Of a DNA stretch of 7,135 nt, positions 1 to 4,613 are shown piece by piece. The position numbers were made by a program, and so were the translations under genes. The stretch covers positions 1 through 7,135 of the forward strand of contig CABQNA010000073.1 of assembly GCA_902465425.1 (NCBI GenBank), given 5' to 3'. Origin of the DNA: an uncultured Collinsella sp. GTDB taxonomy: Bacteria > Actinomycetota > Coriobacteriia > Coriobacteriales > Coriobacteriaceae. The notes under the pieces are model-generated. The model saw only the letters and a program-made list of their open reading frames with translations, did not search any database and was not told the DNA's origin. Position 1 is the first letter of the stretch; each line of letters starts with the position of its first letter.

Positions 1-464
1 GAGCCGATCATGCCGCAGGACTCGCCCGCCGCCTTGATGATGGACTGGAGCATAAAAGCGGCCGTGGTCTTTCCCTTGGTGCCGGTGATGCCCACGATCT
101 TGACGTCGTGGTCGGGACGGTCGTAGACCTCCGGCGGCAACAGGGCCATGGCCGTGCGAACACTATCAACAACCAGCATCGCAGCACCGCTCTCCTTCGC
201 CAGCGTCTCCAGAGACTCGACCAGCGACTCCTCGCACACAAATGCGACGGCGCCCGCATCGAGCGCCATGCTCAAAAACGCGGGCTTAAAGGCAGCGCCT
301 TTGCAAAAGAATACGTCACCTGCCGAGACCACGCGCGAATCAAACGAGCAGCCGGTCACGGCACGCTCGTCAACCTGCTCTGATGCGCGCAGCTCGCCGC
401 ACACGTCGAGAAGCTTGGCAAGCGTATCGACCGTGGTCACGGTCGCGGAATCCGAATGGTGCAT
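1..464 (-). CDS. murE: UDP-N-acetylmuramyl-tripeptide synthetase (MurE-type Mur ligase), N-terminal part
   Basis: Partial: 154 codons are visible and the C-terminal two thirds lie beyond the left edge. MurE ligases are cytoplasmic ATP-dependent enzymes that add the third amino acid to UDP-MurNAc-L-Ala-D-Glu during peptidoglycan synthesis. The N-terminal Mur domain includes SFDSRVVSAGDVFFCKG (about residues 40-56). The P-loop of the central ATPase domain is ITGTKGKTTAAF (about 126-137). The start is the ATG at 464, preceded by AGAAAGGTG at suitable spacing. The GTKGKTT loop (rather than GTNGKTT) and the FFCKG..FK stretch recall the MurE branch of lactic acid bacteria that adds L-lysine or ornithine. 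The motif that selects the third residue is off-window, so the substrate cannot be read here. It lies 111 nt downstream of asnB, beyond a terminator, so it probably has its own promoter. Another Mur ligase family member is possible but less likely. Confidence 0.85.
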   Translation of the reverse strand, partial: MHHSDSATVTTVDTLAKLLDVCGELRASEQVDERAVTGCSFDSRVVSAGDVFFCKGAAFKPAFLSMALDAGAVAFVCEESLVESLETLAKESGAAMLVVDSVRTAMALLPPEVYDRPDHDVKIVGITGTKGKTTAAFMLQSIIKAAGESCGMIG

Positions 465-498
465 CTTTCACCTTTCTCAGCCATTTGGCAGGGACGGT

Positions 499-527
499 TT
501 TATAGTAACTGAAACGCACCCACGCAA
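499..527 (-). promoter_or_regulatory. candidate murE promoter
   Basis: Read on the minus strand, a -35-like TTGCGT (527-522) and a -10-like TATAAA (504-499) are separated by 17 nt and lie 35-63 nt upstream of the murE start. The -10 matches consensus at 5 of 6 positions; the -35 is weaker (TTG only). The -35 overlaps the end of the asnB terminator U-tract. This fits murE being transcribed independently of asnB, but rests on motif matching alone. Confidence 0.4.
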
Positions 528-550
528 AAACGGCTCCCGGAGGAGCCGTT
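526..550 (-). terminator. intrinsic terminator of asnB
   Basis: A 9-bp stem (529-537 with 542-550, AACGGCTCC / GGAGCCGTT) has a 4-nt loop. On the minus strand it is followed by a run of five T (530-526). It begins 26 nt after the asnB stop codon, the expected place and orientation for a Rho-independent terminator of that gene. Confidence 0.85.
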
Positions 551-575
551 ACGCGCAGGCGTTCGTAAGCCGAGG

Positions 576-2456
576 CTAGGCAGCCTGAACAGCGGGCTGG
601 TCCTCGTCGATAAAGAAGCGCTTGTACCACACCAGGAACACGAGCGGCGTATAGATCTTGCGCTGGAAATCGCCCTTGCCCGCAAAGTGCAGATCGAGCA
701 GGTGCATGAGCTCGTCGGTATCGAAGAACTCGCTTGCCCACGGCGCGGTGAAGTACTCCTTGGCATAGTCGTACCACTTTTGCTCGCGCAGCCAGTAGAC
801 AATCGGCACCGGGAAGCCCACCTTGGGACGGGTGGCCCACTCATCGGGCAGCGACTTGTTGGCAGCGTGGCGGAGTACCTGTTTGTTGCCGTTCTCGTTG
901 ATGCGGTAGCGGTCGGGAATGTGTTCGGCGAACTCCATGACTTTGCGGTCCAGGAAGGGCACGCGCAGCTCCAGCGAGTGCGCCATGCACATCTTGTCGG
1001 CCTTGAGCAGAATGTCGCCCGGGAGCCACATGTTCATGTCCAGGTACTGCTTCTTGACCAGCTCGGGCTGACCCTTCACGCGCGCATAGATGGGAGCGGC
1101 AAGCTCGAAGGCGCCATCGCCGGTGTTGTACTCGGGCTTGAGAACGTCGTCGACCTCGCGCTCCGGCCATACCAGAGCCTGTCCCAGGAACGACTTCTCG
1201 GGGATCTCGGCACCCTTGACCAGGAAGTTATGTCCCTTGAAGTACGGCATATGCAGCGCCAGGTTACCGAGCGCGCGGCGGATGGGCAGCGGCACCATCT
1301 TTTTGTACTTGCGCACCGGGACCGTGTCCTCGTAGTAGGCGTAGCCGCCAAAGAGTTCGTCGGCGCCTTCGCCCGAAAGCACCACGGTGACGTCCTTGCG
1401 GGCCATCTCGGCCAAGAACCACAGCGGCACGGAAGACAGGTTGGACTGCGGCTCGTCCATGTGATACTGGATGTCCTCGAGCGCACCGAAGAACTCGTCG
1501 GCGGTAATCATCTTGCGAACGTTCTCGACGCCGAGCTTATCGGAAAGCTCCTTGGCGTAGTTGGTCTCGTTGAAGTTCTTGTAGTCAAAGCCCACCGAGA
1601 AGGTCTTGTCGGGCATGAGGCAAGCGGCGATGTAGCTGGAGTCGACGCCACCGGAGAGGAACGACGCGACCTTGACGTCGGCGATGCGATGGGCCTCGAC
1701 GCTCTCGTGCACGACCTCGTCTAGCTCGTCGACATACTCCTCGAACGGCTTCTCGACGGCAGAGTAATCGCAATCCCAGTAGCGCTCGATGTTCATCTTG
1801 CCGGTCGGGATATCGACGGTAAAGTAGTGCGCCGGCGGCAGCTTGTAGACACCCTCGAAGAAGGTCTCCTCGGTTGCCGAATACTGCAGCGTCATGTACG
1901 GACGCAGAGCTTTTTTGTTGACCGCCTTGTGGAAGTGCGGGTAGTCCAGGAAGCTCTTGATCTCGGAACCAAAGAGCACGCCCGGAGCGCCGTCGCCCGC
2001 ATCGGCCATGGGATAGTAGTAAAGCGGCTTGATGCCAAAGATGTCGCGGGCGCCAAAAAGCTTGTTCTTCTTTTTGTCCCAGATGACGAAGGCGTACATA
2101 CCGCGCAGGCGATCGAGGACGGCCTCGCCCCACTCCTCGTAGCCGTGTAGGAGGCTCTCGGTGTCGGCGCCGCAGTGGAACTTGTAGCCCTTGGCCTCGA
2201 GCTCGGAACGGAGTTCTTGGAAGTTGTAGATCTCGCCGTTGAAGACAATGACGACGCTGCCGTCCTCGTTGGCCATGGGTTGAGCGCCGGCCTCGGTCAG
2301 GTCGAGGATCGACAGGCGGCGGAAGCCGAGGGCAACGCGGCCGTCGATAAACTGACCGCCCATGTCGGGACCGCGATGGACGATGCGGTCCATCATCTTG
2401 GTGAGCACCTCGGATTGGTTATCCGTCCCACCGACAAAACCGACAAAACCGCACAT
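576..2456 (-). CDS. asnB: asparagine synthetase B, glutamine-hydrolysing (class II amidotransferase)
   Basis: Complete, 626 aa, close to the family's usual length. The family makes L-asparagine from aspartate, ATP and glutamine in the cytoplasm. The N-terminal Ntn-type glutaminase domain (about 1-210) starts MCGFVGFVGG with catalytic Cys2. It carries HRGPD (27-31), RRLSILDL (46-53), FNGEIYN (72-78) and an acidic D98 in GADTE. The C-terminal ATP pyrophosphatase domain has the PP-loop LSGGVDSS (267-274), SGEGADELFGGY (361-372) and the family stretch LKADKMCMAHSLELRVPFLD (484-503). The start is the ATG at 2456, since Cys2 must follow the initiator; AGAGGGGA lies just upstream. No key residue is missing. 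Some members (Bacillus AsnB, Corynebacterium LtsA, Lactococcus AsnH) amidate peptidoglycan instead of free aspartate. The murE neighbour makes that worth considering, but sequence reading alone cannot decide. Confidence 0.93.
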   Translation of the reverse strand: MCGFVGFVGGTDNQSEVLTKMMDRIVHRGPDMGGQFIDGRVALGFRRLSILDLTEAGAQPMANEDGSVVIVFNGEIYNFQELRSELEAKGYKFHCGADTESLLHGYEEWGEAVLDRLRGMYAFVIWDKKKNKLFGARDIFGIKPLYYYPMADAGDGAPGVLFGSEIKSFLDYPHFHKAVNKKALRPYMTLQYSATEETFFEGVYKLPPAHYFTVDIPTGKMNIERYWDCDYSAVEKPFEEYVDELDEVVHESVEAHRIADVKVASFLSGGVDSSYIAACLMPDKTFSVGFDYKNFNETNYAKELSDKLGVENVRKMITADEFFGALEDIQYHMDEPQSNLSSVPLWFLAEMARKDVTVVLSGEGADELFGGYAYYEDTVPVRKYKKMVPLPIRRALGNLALHMPYFKGHNFLVKGAEIPEKSFLGQALVWPEREVDDVLKPEYNTGDGAFELAAPIYARVKGQPELVKKQYLDMNMWLPGDILLKADKMCMAHSLELRVPFLDRKVMEFAEHIPDRYRINENGNKQVLRHAANKSLPDEWATRPKVGFPVPIVYWLREQKWYDYAKEYFTAPWASEFFDTDELMHLLDLHFAGKGDFQRKIYTPLVFLVWYKRFFIDEDQPAVQAA

Positions 2457-2507
2457 ATACTATCCCCTCTGCTGTTGCTGGGCATCAAATCGAATCAGTA
2501 GCTTTTG

Positions 2508-2513
2508 AGTATA
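2508..2513 (-). promoter_or_regulatory. candidate -10 element of asnB
   Basis: TATACT on the minus strand lies about 50 nt upstream of the asnB start, the right place for a short leader. No convincing -35 is seen at 16-18 nt (the 17-nt position reads CCGCCC) and there is no extended TG, so this is only a weak candidate. The leader would be too short for a T-box or other large riboswitch. Confidence 0.27.
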
Positions 2514-2605
2514 CCCGAGGGCGTAAAGAGGGGCGGAATGTTCAGGCAATCTCAACTGAATCAGCTCCGCTGTGAAACGCGCGAGTTACCTTTAATGGAT
2601 ATGAG

Positions 2606-2633
2606 GTGAACGGGGCGATTGTTTTGCTATACT
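2606..2633 (+). promoter_or_regulatory. candidate promoter of tRNA-Val
   Basis: An extended -10 (TGC followed by TATACT at 2628-2633) stands 10 nt before the mature tRNA 5' end. A weak -35-like GTGAAC (2606-2611) lies 16 nt upstream. The strong extended -10 makes transcription from here likely. It is divergent from the asnB promoter region, so the 187-nt gap between the two genes serves both. Confidence 0.55.
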
Positions 2634-2643
2634 CTCTCCGCAC

Positions 2644-2719
2644 GGGCGATTGGCGCAACGGTTAGCGCAGGTGCTTTACACGCACAAGGCTGGGGGTTCG
2701 AATCCCTCATCGCCCACCA
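2644..2719 (+). tRNA. tRNA-Val (anticodon UAC)
   Basis: The 76-nt sequence folds as a standard cloverleaf. The acceptor is GGGCGAT/ATCGCCC (7 bp) and the D stem is GCGC/GCGC. The anticodon stem-loop has loop TTTACAC, giving anticodon TAC at 34-36, with 4 good pairs and a G27-A43 mismatch at the base. The variable loop is AGGCT. The T-arm is GGGGG-TTCGAAT-CCCTC with one G-U pair. Discriminator A73 is followed by an encoded CCA. The GGGCGAT acceptor is typical of bacterial tRNA-Val, in agreement with the anticodon, which reads GUA and by wobble other GUN codons. It has its own promoter and terminator and is the only plus-strand gene seen. Confidence 0.95.
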
Positions 2720-2727
2720 CAGAATTG
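2702..2727 (+). repeat. tRNA-Val 3' end, first copy of a 26-nt direct repeat
   Basis: ATCCCTCATCGCCCACCA (2702-2719) is the 3' T-arm and acceptor end with CCA. The downstream spacer ends in GAATTG (2722-2727). The stretch recurs at 2818-2843 with 24 of 26 bases identical; the only differences are CA versus TT at the spacer start. Confidence 0.85.
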
Positions 2728-2728
2728 G

Positions 2729-2760
2729 AAACGGTCCTCGCAAGGGGACCGTTTTTGTTT
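2729..2760 (+). terminator. intrinsic terminator of tRNA-Val
   Basis: An 11-bp stem (2729-2739 with 2744-2754, core ACGGTCC / GGACCGT, one G-U pair) is closed by a GCAA tetraloop. It is followed by T-rich sequence (TTTTTGTTT through 2760). It starts 10 nt after the tRNA CCA, a strong Rho-independent terminator for the tRNA transcript. Confidence 0.9.
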
Positions 2761-2768
2761 GGGCCCAG

Positions 2769-2815
2769 CGCGAGGGCCGTAGGCCCGAAGCGAAAGCGGG
2801 GCGAAGCCGCACGCG
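2769..2815 (+). other. GC-rich cluster of mini-hairpins (cloverleaf-like)
   Basis: A 47-nt GC-rich stretch can close on itself with CGCG (2769-2772) against CGCG (2812-2815). Inside are three small hairpins in a row: GGGCC-GTA-GGCCC (2774-2786), GC-GAAA-GC (2790-2797) and GGC-GAA-GCC (2800-2808). No gene is seen. It separates the first tRNA terminator from the second tRNA 3'-end copy. The function is unknown; it may be an RNA-structured spacer or a dispersed repeat unit. Confidence 0.45.
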
Positions 2816-2817
2816 AC

Positions 2818-2843
2818 ATCCCTCATCGCCCACCATTGAATTG
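2818..2843 (+). repeat. second copy of the tRNA-Val 3' end (tRNA remnant or att-like scar)
   Basis: The final 18 nt of tRNA-Val, including CCA, are repeated exactly at 2818-2835. GAATTG follows at 2838-2843, as after the real tRNA. The rest of a tRNA body is absent: the upstream sequence is the GC-rich hairpin cluster. Like the functional gene, this copy is followed within a few bases by its own terminator. Two readings fit: the remnant of a tandem tRNA-Val copy, or an attachment-site duplication left by integration at the tRNA 3' end. Confidence 0.8.
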
Positions 2844-2845
2844 TT

Positions 2846-2876
2846 AGGCCTCCGGTGTTGGAGGCCTTTCTTTTTT
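2846..2876 (+). terminator. second intrinsic terminator, after the tRNA remnant
   Basis: An 8-bp perfect stem AGGCCTCC (2846-2853) / GGAGGCCT (2860-2867) has a GGTGTT loop and is followed by TTCTTTTTT. It lies 10 nt beyond the CCA of the tRNA remnant, the same layout as the functional tRNA and its terminator, although the stem sequence differs. Confidence 0.85.
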
Positions 2877-2889
2877 GTGCCCGGCGCAT

Positions 2890-2902
2890 GGGATTCGAAC
2901 CC
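2890..2902 (-). repeat. isolated tRNA T-arm-like fragment on the opposite strand
   Basis: On the minus strand this reads GGGTTCGAATCCC, identical to the T-arm core of the tRNA-Val at 2694-2706. The minus-strand continuation ATGCGCCGGGCAC resembles an acceptor end, but the spacing is wrong, only three T-stem pairs form and there is no CCA. No D-arm or anticodon arm lies upstream, so this is not a tRNA gene. It may be a scar from recombination at a tRNA. Confidence 0.4.
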
Positions 2903-2927
2903 TAAGGACCCCTTATTTCAAGGTCCG

Positions 2928-2960
2928 TGGTCAAAAAATGGCAAAAATGAGTACTGCTAC
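2928..2960 (+). repeat. left arm of 33-nt terminal inverted repeat
   Basis: Begins TGGTCAAAAAA and contains ATGAGTACTG near its inner end. It matches the reverse complement of 3112-3144 at 28 of 33 positions, with no gaps. The mismatches are one block of three (TGG versus CAT) and two single substitutions. Confidence 0.85.
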
Positions 2961-3111
2961 TTTGTTTGCAACATATAAAAAGATAGTATTTTCTTAAGTT
3001 ACGCAACATATGTCCATTATAAGGACTAACAGTTGGATCAAAATCGTGCTTTCATCGCCATTTCGACTTGCTATCTGGCCTTATTAGTCCAAAATTGCTG
3101 CTACCAAATCG

Positions 3112-3144
3112 GTAACAGTACTCATATTTGATGTTTTTTGACCA
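3112..3144 (-). repeat. right arm of 33-nt terminal inverted repeat
   Basis: Ends TTTTTTGACCA on the plus strand; its reverse complement aligns with 2928-2960 at 28 of 33 bases. It overlaps the 3' side of the local hairpin at 3098-3118, so the arm can pair either locally or with the distant left arm. Confidence 0.85.
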
Positions 3145-3156
3145 GCAGGTCTCCCT

Positions 3157-3175
3157 GCCTTAGCAAATCTAAGGC
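3157..3175. other. hairpin GCCTTAG/CTAAGGC
   Basis: A perfect 7-bp stem (3157-3163 with 3169-3175) with loop CAAAT. It directly follows a 5-bp hairpin GCAGG/CCTGC (3145-3158) and precedes the argD terminator hairpin. Neither strand has a T-run directly after it, so on its own it is not a typical intrinsic terminator. It may protect the 3' end of the argD transcript or be part of the neighbouring repeat. Confidence 0.5.
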
Positions 3176-3235
3176 AAAACGGGTTCCAGACCGCTGAATC
3201 ATGCCGCATAGGGCACGTCCGCAGTCCGGAACCCG
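3176..3235 (-). terminator. probable terminator of the arg operon (after argD)
   Basis: On the minus strand, 3235-3221 pairs with 3193-3180. The outer 8 bp are perfect (CGGGTTCC / GGAACCCG), then two A-C mismatches interrupt a further five pairs. The stem is followed by TTTT (3179-3176). It starts 25 nt after the argD stop. The loop is large (about 27 nt) and the U-tract short, so efficiency may be moderate; the next hairpin (3157-3175) may help. Confidence 0.55.
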
Positions 3236-3260
3236 GTCAAAATTGAGTTATTGCGCCGCG

Positions 3261-4544
3261 TTAGCCCAAAACACCCGACAGTATCTCGATCAGGCTGTCC
3301 ACGTCGGCTTCCTCGCAGACAAGTGGCGGCAGGAAACGCAGCGTATGCGCACCCGTAGCGTTGATCACGGCACCAGCCCCCAATGCACGGGCCACAACGT
3401 CGTGAGCATCACCCGCAGTATCGTCCAGATCGCAGCCGAGCATCAAGCCACGGCCACGCACCTCTACCACATGCGGAAGCTTAGCCAGCGCCTGCTCCAT
3501 ATAGGCACCCACCTTGGCAGCATGCTCGGCATAATCGCCGCGCACAAGCGCGGAGAGCGTCGCGGCACACGCCGCGACGGCCAAGCAGCTACCGCCAAAG
3601 GTCGAGCCGTGGTCGCCCGGCTTAAACACGTCGGCAATCTCCTTCTTTGCCACGACGGCACCCATGGGTACGCCGTCGGCAATGCCCTTGGCAAGACTCA
3701 TAATGTCGGGCTCCACGCCATAGGTCTGGAACGCAAACGGCTTACCCGTGCGGAAGATACCGCACTGGACCTCGTCGGCGATAAGCACGGCGCCCACTTC
3801 GTGTGCTAGGTCGCGCGCTGCCGCCATAAACTCCTCGGTCATGGGGTGCACGCCACTCTCACCCTGGATCGGTTCGAGCATCACGGCACAAATTTCGCTC
3901 CCCAGCTGCTTAAAGATCGCACGCAGCTCATCGACATCGTTGGGCGTGCAGGCCACAAAGCCACCCGGCAGCGGACGGAAACTATCCTGCAGCCAATCCT
4001 GCATGGTGGCGGCAATGGTCTCGAGCGTACGACCGTGGAAGCCGCCGCGCATGCACACGATGGTGTTGCCGCCATTACCGGCACGCTTGGCGTACAGGCG
4101 CGCGAGCTTCATCGAGCCCTCGTTAGCCTCGGCGCCAGAGTTGGCAAAGAAGGTCTCCCAAACCTGCTCGTCCACAGCCGGAGCACCAAGAGCAGCTGCC
4201 GTGGTCTCATCGCCGGCGGCAATGGCATCGGCAAGCACGCGCGCACCATCTACGTCGTCGTTAGCAAGCTTGGACAGCAGCGCCGCGACCTGTCCACGCT
4301 GCTCGATATAGAAGTAGTTAGACACATGCAGAAGCTTTTTGGTCTGTGCCTCGAGCGCCGAGAGCACAGCCGGGTTGCCATGACCTAGGCTGCACACGCC
4401 GATGCCGGCAAGAAAGTCGAGGTACTCACGGCCATCGTCACCGGTGAGCTTCATGCCGTGACCTTCGACAAACTCGACCGGAGAGCGGCCAAAGGTATGC
4501 ATAACGTAATGGGATTCGAGCGATTGCTGAGCTGCAAGTGACAT
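3261..4544 (-). CDS. argD: acetylornithine aminotransferase
   Basis: Complete, 427 aa. This cytoplasmic PLP enzyme (class III aminotransferase) converts N-acetylglutamate semialdehyde plus glutamate to N-acetylornithine and 2-oxoglutarate. Motifs: FLAGIGVCSLGHGNP (44-58), NSGAEANEGSMKLAR (135-149), GGFHGRT (167-173), EPIQGESG (224-231), IADEVQCGIFRTG (255-267) with PLP-ring Asp257, SLAKGI (283-288) with PLP-binding Lys286, and STFGGSCLA (314-322). The start ATG at 4544 has GAAAGG upstream. It is the last gene of the cluster, 69 nt after argB. A hairpin GCGCC/GGCGC (4562-4575) lies in that gap before the ribosome site. It is somewhat longer than usual because of an insert of about 30 residues near 95-128, before the cofactor motif. 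Some family members also serve as succinyl-DAP aminotransferases; the arg context favours the arginine role. Confidence 0.93.
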   Translation of the reverse strand: MSLAAQQSLESHYVMHTFGRSPVEFVEGHGMKLTGDDGREYLDFLAGIGVCSLGHGNPAVLSALEAQTKKLLHVSNYFYIEQRGQVAALLSKLANDDVDGARVLADAIAAGDETTAAALGAPAVDEQVWETFFANSGAEANEGSMKLARLYAKRAGNGGNTIVCMRGGFHGRTLETIAATMQDWLQDSFRPLPGGFVACTPNDVDELRAIFKQLGSEICAVMLEPIQGESGVHPMTEEFMAAARDLAHEVGAVLIADEVQCGIFRTGKPFAFQTYGVEPDIMSLAKGIADGVPMGAVVAKKEIADVFKPGDHGSTFGGSCLAVAACAATLSALVRGDYAEHAAKVGAYMEQALAKLPHVVEVRGRGLMLGCDLDDTAGDAHDVVARALGAGAVINATGAHTLRFLPPLVCEEADVDSLIEILSGVLG

Positions 4545-4613
4545 GGGATGCCTTTCGTTGGGCGCCAGACGGCGCAGGGCTATGGGTGCAGGGACGCGAC
4601 GACTGCGGGTCAG

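Larger units (their letters stand above)
2928..3144. mobile_element. 217-bp non-coding inverted-repeat element (MITE-like candidate)
   Basis: An A+T-rich segment is bounded by imperfect 33-nt terminal inverted repeats that start TGGTCA and end TGACCA. No protein is encoded. Internally there is a 9-nt direct repeat GCAACATAT (2968-2976 and 3003-3011). A hairpin CTGCTACC-AAATC-GGTAACAG (3098-3118) shares the CTGYTAC motif with the left arm. AGGTC occurs on both sides (2921-2925 and 3147-3151) but is not flush with the repeat ends, so a true target duplication is not shown. Size, terminal repeats and lack of genes fit a miniature inverted-repeat element. A long structured RNA or a protein-binding dyad is an alternative. 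No transposase is present in the window. Confidence 0.5.
2720..3260. other. 541-bp region without a protein gene between tRNA-Val and argD
   Basis: No credible coding frame is seen on either strand. From left to right it holds the tRNA terminator, GC-rich mini-hairpins, a tRNA 3' remnant with a second terminator, a T-arm fragment, a GGACC/GGTCC hairpin (2906-2926), an A+T-rich 217-bp inverted-repeat element (2928-3144), and a hairpin chain ending in the probable argD terminator. The base-composition shift is sharp: by hand count 64 of 180 bases are G or C in 2941-3120, against clearly G+C-rich flanks. This suggests acquired DNA. Confidence 0.7.

Noticed and set aside
687..1724. Long plus-strand open frame of 345 codons opposite asnB
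   Set aside because: It is antisense to a gene with complete asnB motifs, its translation resembles no family, and such mirror frames are common in G+C-rich DNA.
2702..2843. CRISPR array suggested by repeats around the tRNA
   Set aside because: There are only two copies, explained by the tRNA 3' end, with no regular spacers and no cas genes.
2619..2978. Open frames of 60-119 codons spanning the tRNA region on both strands
   Set aside because: They run through the tRNA, both terminators and the hairpin cluster, and their translations look like translated structured RNA.
2921..3151. AGGTC on both sides of the inverted-repeat element as a target-site duplication
   Set aside because: The two copies are offset from the repeat ends by 2 nt, and five bases can match by chance.
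3201..3809. Plus-strand open frame of 202 codons opposite argD
   Set aside because: It is antisense to the conserved argD coding sequence, with no recognisable domain.
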